A stretch of 64,000 bases of DNA from Rhodocyclales bacterium (GCA_028292485.1 JAQGMG010000024.1:18485-82484), one strand, 5' to 3'. Positions 1 to 8,902 are shown, numbered from the stretch's first letter. Numbers and translations: made by a program. The notes: generated by a model from the letters alone, not told the origin.

Positions 1-1374
1 GCTGAGCACATCGCGCCCACGCAATGACGACAGCATCGATTCGAACAACTCGGCGTCGCTGGCAATGAAGCTCAGCCCCATCATCGTGGAATTGGCCTTG
101 ACCACATGCACGGAGCGGAACACGTGATCGATGAGGCGGCGGTAGTCGTTGCCGCGCCCGTCGACCGCACGCAGCCTGTCGTTGATGTCGAACAGCACCG
201 CTTCGGTTTCGCTGATGAAGCGCGACAGCTCCGCGGGCTGCATCTGCGCCAGTTGCAGCAGCACCGACAATTGCTGGTCGGCCTGGCGGTTGGCCGCTTC
301 GAGCTCGCTACGCAAGGCGACAACGGCGGATACATCGGTCACGGTAACCAGCAGATGCGACAGCACGCCATCTACCATCACGCGATTGAAGCCGAAGGAA
401 AGATGACGGATGGCGTGTCCCGTTTCGACCGAGACTTCGGTGAGCGGATTGAGATCGCGCACCAGCGCTTCCTTGACCCGATCGCCAAGCAGCAGCCTGA
501 TGTATTCGATGGCCAGGCTGTGGTCGCCGTCCGTCAACATACGGCGCAATACCGCGGCGAAATCCTCGCCAACAGTGAGCTCACGGCCGAGAAGCTCCTT
601 GAGCGAAGCGGACTGTTGCGAACCCAGGCGGAAGTCACGATCGATGAGGAACAGACCCTCCTTCACCGTGCCGAGAATCTCGCTCGTCTCGCGTTGCGCC
701 TGTTCGGTCTTGCTGTCGCTCTCCTGCAGCCGGCGAATGAACTTGAAGAGAATGAAGAGGAAATTCACCAGCGCAAACACGATGCCGATGGTCTGCACCA
801 GCCGCAGGCGTTCCGCCTTCTTGCCGGCGACGGCTTCCAGGCGAATCGTCAGATCGTTCATCAGGCCGAGCAGCTTCTTGTTGTTGTCGCGTGCGGCGGA
901 GGCGGCATCATCTGCCATCTCCACGGTCAGCGGCGAACCCGCCCAGATCCTCGCCAGCGCGTCCCGATACGGTGACCACAGCGTCAGCGCCTCATCGAGA
1001 ACGTGCAGGCCCTGCGGATCATCGACGGCCTTGAGCGTGACGGGGCGACCATCAGCGCCTTTTACCTGCCCGCCATTGATGAACGCATTCAGGGTGACAT
1101 CGAAAAGCATGACGGCATCATGCAGCTCCGTGGCTGCCGGCTTGCCGTCCTGGCCCGCCTTGAGATCGTCGTCGAGCACGACCGCCGCCTTGGCCATGCG
1201 CTGCGACAACATGCGTTGTCGCCCGGAGAGATTGATCGATACGGCGTCCGAACCGATCTGGTACGACGTGTAGAAATTGAGCATCAATACTGCAAGGTCG
1301 AACAGGACAAAGCATGCAACGGCCAATACGATTTCCCTGTATTTGCCGAAGATCGAACGCTGGGATGTCTGCAT
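1..1374 (-). CDS. PilJ-type sensor with PAS-like and HPt domains (partial, left edge)
   Basis: An open minus-strand frame runs from ATG at 1374 off the left edge, giving 458 residues without a stop. The N-terminus has a membrane segment (about residues 13-33), then the PilJ N-terminal signature SGRQRMLSQRMAKAA near residue 50, a second membrane segment near 195-212, a PAS-like region (about 225-345), and near the edge a histidine phosphotransfer-like helix HVVKANSTMMGL. This suggests an inner-membrane sensor feeding a phosphorelay, probably a CheA-like or hybrid kinase linked to motility or pili. The kinase and receiver parts would lie outside the window. An in-frame ATG exists further upstream, and no strong ribosome site decides the start. 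Domain names are from motif recognition only. Confidence 0.75.
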   Translation of the reverse strand, partial: MQTSQRSIFGKYREIVLAVACFVLFDLAVLMLNFYTSYQIGSDAVSINLSGRQRMLSQRMAKAAVVLDDDLKAGQDGKPAATELHDAVMLFDVTLNAFINGGQVKGADGRPVTLKAVDDPQGLHVLDEALTLWSPYRDALARIWAGSPLTVEMADDAASAARDNNKKLLGLMNDLTIRLEAVAGKKAERLRLVQTIGIVFALVNFLFILFKFIRRLQESDSKTEQAQRETSEILGTVKEGLFLIDRDFRLGSQQSASLKELLGRELTVGEDFAAVLRRMLTDGDHSLAIEYIRLLLGDRVKEALVRDLNPLTEVSVETGHAIRHLSFGFNRVMVDGVLSHLLVTVTDVSAVVALRSELEAANRQADQQLSVLLQLAQMQPAELSRFISETEAVLFDINDRLRAVDGRGNDYRRLIDHVFRSVHVVKANSTMMGLSFIASDAELFESMLSSLRGRDVLS

Positions 1375-1566
1375 GGTTATAAGACTTTCGTCGTAGTGGC
1401 ACCGGGCAGACATGGCAAAAATCGAGCCAGCTCAGCGTAACGAACCGCGGCCAGCAAAATGTCAAAAAATGTGTCTCTTTAGGTTGAATGTGAAGTCTGA
1501 CCGCGTCTCGAAACCCCAAATTGATGCATGGCAAACGGTATCGCGCACCATCCGATGGCATGACAC

Positions 1567-2760
1567 TCAGAATAGTTGCAACTGCGATTGCAACTGCGGC
1601 TGCAGCTGCAGCTGCGCCTTCTCGCCGGCGGGCGGTTTGAATGCCGCCGTATTCAGCACTCGCCGCGCCTTGTTGAGCCCCAGCCGTGTCGTCGCCAGTT
1701 TTGCGCGGCTGGCGTAGAGCTCGGCGAACTGGCCTTCACCCGTCATGCGCGTGCCGAAGCGGCTGTCGTAAGCCTTGCCACCACGCATCTGCCGGATGAT
1801 GCTCATGACATGCTCGGCGCGGCCCGGCACATGCGTCTCCAGCCAGGCAGGAAATATCTCGGCCAGCTCATGTGGCAGACGCAGCAAGGCATAGCCGGCA
1901 GCGTCGGCACCACAGTCTTTCGCAGCGGCAAACACAGCTTCCATATCGTGATCGTTGAGTGCCGGAATGAGCGGCGCGAACAGTACGCCCACCGGCACGC
2001 CTGCTTCATGCAATTTGCGCATGGCGTCGAGCCGCCGCTGCGGCGTCGCGGCACGCGGCTCCATGCTGCGCGCCAGCTTGCGATCCAGCGTGGTGACGCT
2101 GAACATGACGTGCACCAGATCGTCGCGCGCCATGTCGACGAGCAGGTCAAGGTCGCGCTCGATCAACGCGCTCTTGGTGACGATGGTCACCGGGTGACGA
2201 CACTCGGCCAGCACTTCGAGCAGACCGCGCGTCAAACGCAGTTGACGCTCGATCGGCTGCCAGCCGTCGGTGTTGATGCCGAGTGCAATAGGGCGGCAGC
2301 GATAGGATTTGCGCGCCAGCTCCTTGCGCAGCAGCGCCACCGCATCCGGCTTGTAGGCAATTTTCGTTTCGAAGTCGAGGCCCGCCGACAAGCCAAGATA
2401 GCTGTGCGTCGGCCGTGCAAAACAGTAGCTGCAACCATGCTCGCAGCCACGATAGGGATTGATGGAAAGCTGGAACGAAATGTCCGGCGATTTGTTCTCG
2501 GTGATCACGCTTTTGGCGGTATCGATGATGAGCTCGGTCACGAGCCGGGCCTCGCTCTCAACCTCTCCTTCTGCGTCCTTTTGCTCTTCTTCCTGCTGCC
2601 AGCCATCATCAAAAGCTTCGCGTCTTTGCGACTCGAAGCGGCCATCGGGGCGCACTGTAGCGCCGCGGCCACGAAACAATAGCGGACGCGCGACAGGCTG
2701 CGGCGCCTCGTTCGACTCATCAGGAGATTCTTCGTTCACGACTTTTGCTCGACTCTGCAT
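1567..2760 (-). CDS. PA0069-family radical SAM protein
   Basis: A 397-residue protein. Residues 106-113 are CEHGCSYC, the CX3CX2C cluster motif of radical SAM enzymes, preceded by the NPYRG segment typical of the PA0069/SplB-like family. It should bind a 4Fe-4S cluster and S-adenosylmethionine; the substrate is unknown. The similarity to spore photoproduct lyase-like proteins makes a DNA-lesion role conceivable, and a LexA box upstream (2818-2833) supports damage control. The first 75 residues are charged and low-complexity. The last 15 residues are a Gln-Leu repeat encoded by a hexanucleotide repeat. Neighbours are unrelated genes, so it looks monocistronic. Confidence 0.88.
   Translation of the reverse strand: MQSRAKVVNEESPDESNEAPQPVARPLLFRGRGATVRPDGRFESQRREAFDDGWQQEEEQKDAEGEVESEARLVTELIIDTAKSVITENKSPDISFQLSINPYRGCEHGCSYCFARPTHSYLGLSAGLDFETKIAYKPDAVALLRKELARKSYRCRPIALGINTDGWQPIERQLRLTRGLLEVLAECRHPVTIVTKSALIERDLDLLVDMARDDLVHVMFSVTTLDRKLARSMEPRAATPQRRLDAMRKLHEAGVPVGVLFAPLIPALNDHDMEAVFAAAKDCGADAAGYALLRLPHELAEIFPAWLETHVPGRAEHVMSIIRQMRGGKAYDSRFGTRMTGEGQFAELYASRAKLATTRLGLNKARRVLNTAAFKPPAGEKAQLQLQPQLQSQLQLF
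1575..1616 (-). repeat. Hexanucleotide repeat inside the 3' end of the radical SAM gene
   Basis: Read on the minus strand, about seven degenerate copies of a CAGCTG/CAGTTG-type hexamer encode alternating Gln-Leu (with Pro and Ser variants) immediately before the stop codon. The unit length is a multiple of three, so copy-number change would alter protein length without a frameshift. Confidence 0.7.
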
Positions 2761-2817
2761 TTACAGGCGAGCCGCAGCGCTTAACCAGAAAGGCCTCCCG
2801 GGGCGGCTACGACACAA

Positions 2818-2833
2818 CTGTATTTATATACAG
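2818..2833 (-). promoter_or_regulatory. LexA (SOS) box upstream of the radical SAM gene
   Basis: The site is CTGTATTTATATACAG on the plus strand: CTGT, eight A/T bases, ACAG. It is identical, base for base, to the site in front of lexA at 38888-38903. It lies 57 bases upstream of the start codon of the radical SAM gene and covers a possible -10 (TATAAA on the minus strand). LexA repression and DNA-damage induction are inferred. Confidence 0.85.
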
Positions 2834-2865
2834 CACTCTACCGTAGCCAGATACCTGGAACAAGC

Positions 2866-3633
2866 TCATTCGCCGTCCCAATAAGTCGAACGCTGATAGT
2901 GCTCGTGCAGGCGGATTTCGTAATCACGCGACATCACGATTGCAGGATCGTATTCCGGGCTCGCTTCGACGGCAGCGCGATCGATGCCGAGTTCGACGAC
3001 ACTCTCCGCCCATTCCACCTTGGTGATCCATTGCGGACGAACGACGACATGGCGCCCGACCCGCCACTTCGTCGTGTCGACAACCATGTAGCGGAGGGCC
3101 CAGGCCGCATCATCAACCAGGAATTCCTCCACGTGACCGATGTGCTCTTCGCGCGCATGGACTTGATAGCCCGTCACTTCGCTGGCGCTGCGCAGATGAT
3201 GATCTGCGTTTTCGATCTTGTATTGGTCGCGGATAGCGAGCTCGGCAGTCGCTGTGCCGGCCACTGCATCGTCGGCCAGTATCGGATAAGGCCCCCACAG
3301 ATAGCCGCCGCCCCAATAAACCGGGTAACCGTAGTAAGCGTAGAACTCGGCCTCTTCCTGACGCGACACCGGCTGATCGGTATCGACGTCCGGGCTGTCC
3401 TTGACCTGCTGCTGGGTGAGCGCGACCTGTATCGTCTCTTTTTCCCAATCAACGCGGCGAATGGAGCGCGGTGAAATCAGCACTTTGCGGCCAGACAACC
3501 AGCCCCCTGTTTCGACGATCAGATAGCGCACGCCCCAGGAGACGTCATCGAAATAGACATCTTTCACTTTGCCGATTTCACCATCGATGGCGCCAAGGGT
3601 CATGCCATGCAGCTTCTTCAAGCGATGCAACAT
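2866..3633 (-). CDS. Protein with two PRC-barrel domains
   Basis: A 255-residue soluble protein starting MLHRLKKLHGMTLG. The start at 3633 is chosen because AGGAG sits eight bases upstream; an in-frame ATG at 3717 is not supported. Two PRC-barrel-like units are visible, about residues 5-75 (DGEIGKVKDVYFDD) and 135-215 (EEHIGHVEEFLVDD), each followed by a tryptophan-rich strand giving (L/M)(I/V)V-(E/D)T. Such proteins are often stress-related or of unknown partner. A linker of about 50 residues is rich in Tyr, Gly and Trp (YGYPVYWGGGY). No specific function can be given. Confidence 0.82.
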   Translation of the reverse strand: MLHRLKKLHGMTLGAIDGEIGKVKDVYFDDVSWGVRYLIVETGGWLSGRKVLISPRSIRRVDWEKETIQVALTQQQVKDSPDVDTDQPVSRQEEAEFYAYYGYPVYWGGGYLWGPYPILADDAVAGTATAELAIRDQYKIENADHHLRSASEVTGYQVHAREEHIGHVEEFLVDDAAWALRYMVVDTTKWRVGRHVVVRPQWITKVEWAESVVELGIDRAAVEASPEYDPAIVMSRDYEIRLHEHYQRSTYWDGE

Positions 3634-3791
3634 CGAAGATTCTCCTGAGTGTTCGAGCTGGAATAGCCGTCTCCCACTCTGGTCGCCGAAAGCTGCAGGG
3701 TCTGTACGTTGCCGCACACAAAGGCTACGTCTTGCCGAGGCCCGAATTATCTCATCAGCATAATTCGATCAGGGCAAGGCCGCGCACAAAA

Positions 3792-4409
3792 TCAGCCTGT
3801 AACGCCAGAGCGCTTGAGCTGTGCCGCCATCTGCTCGGCCAGGCGGCCAAGCGCCCTGCTCCAGGCGGCCACCACGGCTTCGGGAGACGCGCCCTGCATC
3901 GGCTCGCGTTCGCTGATGCGCCAGATACTGCGCTGCCCGTCCGAGTCGCGCCGCAGAGTCCACGTCAACTCGATGGTCACACTGTCGCCGGGCCGCGCAT
4001 CGAAACTCTGTACGTCGAGAAGTATCTGCCATGCCGCTGCAGCGGAGGCCTGTTGCGGATAGGCTGCCACTTGCGCGTTCGGCAACAGACGCGCCAGATG
4101 TGCGGCGAGCACACGTGGTATCTCGCGCTTTGGTGTATCGACCCAGCGGTCTTCTTCGAGCACATCGACCTTGGTGTCGGAACGGCGCACGACCAGTTGC
4201 GGGCGATCGATTGCTTCGGTCACGGTGGTCGGGCCAACGGCGATGCCAACAACCGCAGCAGACTGGCCCGTGGGCAGAGGCGGCGCCGACAACGAGTAGT
4301 AGCGCACGTTTGGTGAAGCACACGCGGCAAGGAAAAGACCGGCTCCCATGATCAAACCTGCTCGCAGGCAATATGCATTTTTCATGACGGCTTTCGTGGC
4401 GCATCTCAT
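3792..4409 (-). CDS. pqiC: PqiC-like outer-membrane lipoprotein of the Pqi complex
   Basis: A 205-residue lipoprotein of the YmbA/PqiC family. A hydrophobic signal ends in LAAC, with Cys30 as the expected lipidated residue; starting at the second ATG (4385) would put it at Cys22. The ATG at 4407-4409 overlaps the pqiB stop (ATGA), indicating translational coupling. In E. coli, PqiC sits in the outer membrane and contacts the PqiB needle that bridges the envelope for lipid transport; the same role is inferred here. It is the last gene of the pqi operon. The next gene downstream, a PRC-barrel gene, follows after about 160 bases. Confidence 0.85.
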   Translation of the reverse strand: MRCATKAVMKNAYCLRAGLIMGAGLFLAACASPNVRYYSLSAPPLPTGQSAAVVGIAVGPTTVTEAIDRPQLVVRRSDTKVDVLEEDRWVDTPKREIPRVLAAHLARLLPNAQVAAYPQQASAAAAWQILLDVQSFDARPGDSVTIELTWTLRRDSDGQRSIWRISEREPMQGASPEAVVAAWSRALGRLAEQMAAQLKRSGVTG

Positions 4410-6085
4410 GGTTTATCCTCCGGCGTCTTGCCGCGGATCAGTGCTTCCGGATGGCGATCCAGATAGTCAGTCAGGGTGCGCAACGACTGGGCGGAACGGC
4501 CGACTTCGCGCAGGGTATCGCGCATCTCCACTTGCAGCGGCGAGTCCTGCTGCAACAGACGCTCGGCACGCGACACTGTCTGGCGCGCTTCTTCGATCGT
4601 GCGTTTGAGTTCCGGCGCCACGTCCTGGTTGAGTTGCTGCATCAACACATCGGCATCCTTCACCGTCTTGTCGAGGGAGCGTATCGCGGTGTGCAGGTCC
4701 TTGCCGATCTCATCGAACGGGATCTTGTCGAGTTTGCGCGCGATGCTGGTCAGGCTCGATTCAAGTTCATTCAGGCTGCCGTCGACAGTCGGAATTTCCA
4801 GCGGATTGTCGACCGAAACGGGCGCAGATGCTTGCGCTGCTGCGCGTGGCGATGTGGCATCGGTTGCCGTCTTGACCTTGACCGCGTTCGGGAAGAAATC
4901 GAGCGCCACGTAGAGCTGCCCCGTCAGCAGATTGGCGGCACGCAGCTGGCCGCGCAGGCCACCGGCGATCATGCCGCGCACCAGCTCCGGACTGCTTCCG
5001 CCAGCCGGCGGCAAGGTATTGCCAAATTTGCGCAAACGTTCCGGATACACCTTGATGTCGACCGGCACGTCGGCGCGCTGGGCTTTCGCATCGTAATGAA
5101 TGCCGATGGCAGAGACCTCACCGAACTGCAGACCGCGGAATTCCACCGGCGCCCCGACCGTCAGACCATGCACCGACTGATGGAAAACGAGCCGGTAGTA
5201 TTCAACTGTCGTATCGTGGTCGCGCATCGCGACACGCTCATTGTCGTAGAGCTGAAAGTCGCTACCCGGGGGAGCGGGAGGCATTTCGGCCTGGCCCTCG
5301 GGTGCGCCGAACGCCAGGCCGCCAAGTATCAGCGTGGCAAGCGATTCGGTATTGAAACGCAAGCCGTTGGCGTCGACCGTGAAGTCCAGCCCGCTGGTGG
5401 ACCAGAAACGCGAATTGGTGGTGACGAAGCGGTCGTATGGCGCGCGGACGAATATCGTTACCGTCGCACCGCGACCGTCCTTGTCGAGGTCGTAGGCAAC
5501 GACCTGGCCAACAGGCAGCTTGCGGAAGTAAACCGGCGAGCCGTAGTCGATCGAGCCCAGCGTTTCCGCGTGCAGGGTAAAGCGTTTGCCAGGCTGTCCA
5601 TCAATCAGCATGGGCGGCACTTCCAGGCCTACGAAATCGCTGCGCGAGCTGCTCGATTTGCCGACGTCGATACCGATGTAGGCACCGGACAGCAAGGTAC
5701 TCAGACCGCTCACGCTGCCTGCGGCCACACGTGGCTTGACCACCCAGAAGCGGGTGTCGTCCACGGCGAAATCGCGCGCTTGCGAGCTAAGCCTGGCGGT
5801 GACGACGACGGCCTTGCGGTCTTCCGAAATGGCCACCTGCTGGACTTCGCCGACGTCGACGTCCTTGTATTTGATGCGCGTCTTGCCGGCTTCCAGCCCT
5901 TCACCGGTCAGAAAGCGGATTGTGACGGTGGGGCCCTGTCTGACGAAGGCCTGGATGGCGAGCCAGCCGCCGATCAGTATTGCGACGGCCGGGACCAGCC
6001 AGACGAGAGGCAAATTCCAGCGCTTGGCGCTGACAGCCCTTGCTGAAGGCAAATCCTGCGAATCAGGCATCTGTGGTTCGCTCAT
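4406..6085 (-). CDS. pqiB: PqiB, MCE-domain intermembrane transport protein
   Basis: A 559-residue protein. One transmembrane helix (about residues 25-47, LVWLVPAVAILIGGWLAI) is followed by three MCE/MlaD domains, beginning near residues 50, 165 and 290 (the third with the PVEFRGLQFGEV motif). A long C-terminal helical part (about 430-545) should form the periplasmic needle. The length matches E. coli PqiB (about 546 residues). It is anchored in the inner membrane and thought to carry lipids across the periplasm. It sits between pqiA (62-base gap) and pqiC (ATGA overlap). Confidence 0.93.
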   Translation of the reverse strand: MSEPQMPDSQDLPSARAVSAKRWNLPLVWLVPAVAILIGGWLAIQAFVRQGPTVTIRFLTGEGLEAGKTRIKYKDVDVGEVQQVAISEDRKAVVVTARLSSQARDFAVDDTRFWVVKPRVAAGSVSGLSTLLSGAYIGIDVGKSSSSRSDFVGLEVPPMLIDGQPGKRFTLHAETLGSIDYGSPVYFRKLPVGQVVAYDLDKDGRGATVTIFVRAPYDRFVTTNSRFWSTSGLDFTVDANGLRFNTESLATLILGGLAFGAPEGQAEMPPAPPGSDFQLYDNERVAMRDHDTTVEYYRLVFHQSVHGLTVGAPVEFRGLQFGEVSAIGIHYDAKAQRADVPVDIKVYPERLRKFGNTLPPAGGSSPELVRGMIAGGLRGQLRAANLLTGQLYVALDFFPNAVKVKTATDATSPRAAAQASAPVSVDNPLEIPTVDGSLNELESSLTSIARKLDKIPFDEIGKDLHTAIRSLDKTVKDADVLMQQLNQDVAPELKRTIEEARQTVSRAERLLQQDSPLQVEMRDTLREVGRSAQSLRTLTDYLDRHPEALIRGKTPEDKP

Positions 6086-6146
6086 TTATTCTCACTTGTT
6101 ATTGTTTTCCCCGCACAGCCAACCGCTTTCCGAGGCTTGCTCCCAC

Positions 6147-6803
6147 TCAAGCACGACCTTGCGCCCGACGCTGCAACGCGTCCCACATCAGGCGCGGATC
6201 GAACGATTGTGCCGCCAGCATCGTCAGCACCACCACCGCCCCGAAAGCCAGCGCACCGTGGCCCGCATGAACCGACATGAATGCGTCAAAGCGCACCAGC
6301 GTCGCCAGCAGTGCCACCACATATACGTCCAGCATCGACCACTTCCCCACCAGCTCGACCAGCCGATATAACCGCGACAGCTGCGGCGCCGCACCCAACG
6401 GCTTGCGTTGCACGCTGATCAGCAGCACGACCAGCGCAAGAAGCTTGCCCAGCGGCACGACCATGCTGGCGACGAACACGATCACCGCCAGATCCCATGA
6501 CCCCGTATTCCACAACAGGATAATGCCGCTCATGATGGTATTGGATTGCGTCGCACCGAGGGACGTCGTCTCCATGATGGGCAGCAGGTTCGCCGGAACG
6601 TACAGGATCAGCGCCGCGATCAGGAAAGCCCAGCAGCGCGTCAGGCTGAGGGGTTTACGCAGATGCACTGCCGAGCCACACCGCGGGCAATGATCATGCT
6701 CGACCACGGACACGACCTGACCGCATGCGTGGCAGCCGGTCAGCCCCCTGCTCGCCGCCGACTCGGGCGGAAATGACTGCGTCAGATCCCCGGCAGCATT
6801 CAT
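6147..6803 (-). CDS. pqiA: PqiA C-terminal-half homologue (paraquat-inducible protein A)
   Basis: A 218-residue integral membrane protein. A zinc-ribbon-like cytoplasmic segment (CHAC at residues 24-27, CPRC at 39-42) precedes four hydrophobic helices. E. coli PqiA is one protein of about 420 residues with two such halves; here the halves are separate genes overlapping at ATGA (6800-6803), and this one corresponds to the second half. The motif ANLLPIMETTSLG is typical. It is an inner-membrane partner of PqiB. No frameshift is needed to explain the split, because both reading frames are intact with their own starts. Confidence 0.9.
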   Translation of the reverse strand: MNAAGDLTQSFPPESAASRGLTGCHACGQVVSVVEHDHCPRCGSAVHLRKPLSLTRCWAFLIAALILYVPANLLPIMETTSLGATQSNTIMSGIILLWNTGSWDLAVIVFVASMVVPLGKLLALVVLLISVQRKPLGAAPQLSRLYRLVELVGKWSMLDVYVVALLATLVRFDAFMSVHAGHGALAFGAVVVLTMLAAQSFDPRLMWDALQRRAQGRA

Positions 6804-7474
6804 GAAGTCACCTCGACGACTTTGCCATCGACGTCGGCCTGCCCATCCCTGCCGCGCATGACAGCTTCATGATAAGCCCAGATCACACTGCCCTGCAGGC
6901 TGGAACTGAGCAGGGTCAGCAGCAGCATCGTCGCGCCAAAAGCCCACAGGCCAATACCTGCCGAGGCACTGGCCATGTGCCCGAGTTTTACCAATGCCAC
7001 CACGACGCCGAGCATCAACACCTCAACCATGACCCACGAGGAGATCGCCATCAACGCGCGGAACAACGGCGCAAAACCCGGTGCACGAAACCCCAGGCGT
7101 AGCGGCAGCAACAACCACAGCAGCCCGGCAATCAGGGCGGCAGGCGCCAGCACCGAAGTCACCAGCACCAGCACGCCGACCAATGTTTCGCCTTGCGCAT
7201 GCAGTTGCCACACGGCGGCAACCATGGTCGCATCCATGCGCAACGCCTGAAATTCGAGCGTCATGACAGGAAAGATATTCGCGATCAGGAAACTGACGGC
7301 CGCCGTCACGGCCAATGCCACCGGCACATCGAGTTTGTCCGACGCCCAGCGCAGCAGTGGCGCATCGCAGCGCGCGCAACGCAGGCTGCCGCGACGCGGC
7401 ACAGCATCGGCGTGCTGCAACAGATCACATTCGTGACACACGATCATGTTTGCATTCGAATCCTGGCTCATCAT
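6800..7474 (-). CDS. pqiA: PqiA N-terminal-half homologue (paraquat-inducible protein A)
   Basis: A 224-residue membrane protein. It starts with a four-cysteine ribbon (CHEC at residues 13-16, then CARC near 33-36), followed by four predicted helices. It is the first gene of the operon pqiA-pqiA-pqiB-pqiC. Two adjacent ATG codons (7474 and 7471) follow GAGGGA; spacing favours 7471. The motif IANIFPVMTLEFQ, with the conserved N-x-x-P-V-M, matches the PqiA family. It acts in the inner membrane with the downstream half-protein and PqiB. Confidence 0.9.
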   Translation of the reverse strand: MMSQDSNANMIVCHECDLLQHADAVPRRGSLRCARCDAPLLRWASDKLDVPVALAVTAAVSFLIANIFPVMTLEFQALRMDATMVAAVWQLHAQGETLVGVLVLVTSVLAPAALIAGLLWLLLPLRLGFRAPGFAPLFRALMAISSWVMVEVLMLGVVVALVKLGHMASASAGIGLWAFGATMLLLTLLSSSLQGSVIWAYHEAVMRGRDGQADVDGKVVEVTS

Positions 7475-7632
7475 TCCCTCAAAAAGACCATCGCTCTTGC
7501 CCTCGCCGATGCCCTTGCGGCTGCACTAACAGGCAGCCTGACAAGACCGCCTCATGCTTTCGGCTAAAATCGCAACCTTGCCTTCAACCGCCTTACTTGC
7601 ATCCTTACTAGGTCCTTACTTACGTTAATCAC

Positions 7633-7763
7633 GCCTTGGAAGCCGTAACAAAATGGAGCGAGCACGTGACTGGCTAGGCGGCCCGCGCAGAGCAGTGCTT
7701 CGGCACGGCGAGCGGGCCAACAACGCCAGACGCGTGCGCAGCCCATTTTGTTACGGCTTCTTA
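7633..7763. repeat. ERIC-like 131-bp imperfect palindrome, copy A
   Basis: This copy sits between pqiA and aroG. The ends are a perfect 18-base inverted repeat (GAAGCCGTAACAAAATGG and its complement). Inside is a nested stem GGCCCGC/GCGGGCC and a GTGC-TTCG-GCAC hairpin. A second copy lies inverted at 25546-25676, with 118 of 131 positions identical by hand alignment and no gaps. No transposase is inside. The rest of the 7475-7785 gap shows three CCTTACT-type repeats near 7594-7620 and nothing else. Confidence 0.85.
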
Positions 7764-7785
7764 CCGCGCCCTGCCGGAATCCACC

Positions 7786-8880
7786 ATGCCAACCACGCCA
7801 GTAACAGCGCCCCGCGATCACATCGACGACGTCCGCATCCGCGAAATCAAGGAACTTGCCCCGCCTTCGCAAATCATCGAAGAATTTCCGTCGAGCGAAC
7901 GCACGGCCCGCACCACCTTCGAAGCACGCAATGCCATCCACCGCATCCTGCATGGCGCCGATGATCGCCTGCTGGTCGTCGTCGGCCCCTGCTCGATCCA
8001 TGACACCGACGCCGCCATGGAGTATGCGGCGAAGCTCAAGCAACAGGCGGACCGCCTGCAAAACGACTTGCTGATCGTCATGCGCGTCTATTTTGAAAAA
8101 CCGCGCACCACGGTCGGCTGGAAAGGGCTCATCAACGACCCTTACCTGGACGACAGCTTCCGGATCAACGACGGTCTGCGTCTTGCCCGCAAGCTGCTGT
8201 GGCAGATCAACGAGCTCGGCCTGCCTGCCGGCACCGAGTTCCTCGACATGATCACACCACAATATATTGCCGACCTCATCGCCTGGGGCGCCATCGGCGC
8301 ACGCACGACGGAGAGCCAGGTGCATCGCCAGCTCGCCTCCGGTCTGTCCTGCCCGGTCGGCTTCAAGAACGGCACGGATGGCGACATCCGCATCGCCATC
8401 GATGCCATCAAGGCCGCGCAGTCGCCCCACCACTTCCTGTCCGTAACCAAGGCCGGCCATTCCGCCATCGTGTCAACGGCCGGCAACGAAGACTGTCACA
8501 TCATCCTGCGCGGCGGCAAGGAGCCGAACTACGACGCGGCCAGCATCGACGCCGCGTGCAAGCAGCTTGCAGCAGCCGGCGTGCCTGCCAAGCTCATCGT
8601 CGACTTCTCGCACGGCAACAGCCGCAAACAGTACGCGCTGCAGATCGAGGTCGGCAGCGATATTGCAGGCCAGCTGGCGGCAGGTGAAGAACGCATCATG
8701 GGCATCATGTGTGAATCGCACCTCGTTGAAGGCCGCCAGGATCTGCTGCCGGGCAAGCCGCTGGAGTATGGCAAGAGCATCACGGACGCATGTATCGGCT
8801 GGGAGCCAACGATTGGCCTGCTCGACACCCTGGCAGAAGGCGTGCGCCAGCGCCGGGCAAAGATTGCTGCGGGCGAATAG
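7786..8880 (+). CDS. aroG: 3-deoxy-7-phosphoheptulonate synthase (DAHP synthase, class I)
   Basis: A 364-residue enzyme joining phosphoenolpyruvate and erythrose 4-phosphate, the first step of the shikimate pathway. Family motifs are clear: VVVGPCSIHD near residue 67, MRVYFEKPRTTVGWKG near 104, GARTTESQVHRQLASG near 173, GFKNGTDG near 196 and VDFSHGNS near 277. The length agrees with AroF/AroG/AroH. Which amino acid gives feedback inhibition cannot be told from reading. The gene appears monocistronic: a repeat element lies upstream and a hairpin terminator follows. Confidence 0.95.
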   Translation: MPTTPVTAPRDHIDDVRIREIKELAPPSQIIEEFPSSERTARTTFEARNAIHRILHGADDRLLVVVGPCSIHDTDAAMEYAAKLKQQADRLQNDLLIVMRVYFEKPRTTVGWKGLINDPYLDDSFRINDGLRLARKLLWQINELGLPAGTEFLDMITPQYIADLIAWGAIGARTTESQVHRQLASGLSCPVGFKNGTDGDIRIAIDAIKAAQSPHHFLSVTKAGHSAIVSTAGNEDCHIILRGGKEPNYDAASIDAACKQLAAAGVPAKLIVDFSHGNSRKQYALQIEVGSDIAGQLAAGEERIMGIMCESHLVEGRQDLLPGKPLEYGKSITDACIGWEPTIGLLDTLAEGVRQRRAKIAAGE

Positions 8881-8902
8881 TCATTGCATGAAAGCGTAAA
8901 AG

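Noticed and set aside
106..1273. Long plus-strand open frames over the left-edge gene
   Set aside because: They are shadows. The minus strand encodes a coherent PilJ/HPt protein over the same bases, and the plus-strand translations show no family features.
4451..6046. A 531-codon plus-strand frame
   Set aside because: It lies fully opposite pqiB, which has clear MCE domains. The GC-rich third positions of pqiB keep the opposite strand open.
6147..7474. PqiA split as a frameshift or sequencing error
   Set aside because: Both halves have their own start, ribbon cysteines and full helices, and overlap at ATGA. Split PqiA genes are normal in related bacteria as far as I recall.
7653..7964. A 103-codon plus-strand frame starting in repeat copy A
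   Set aside because: It begins inside the palindromic repeat and runs into aroG in another frame.
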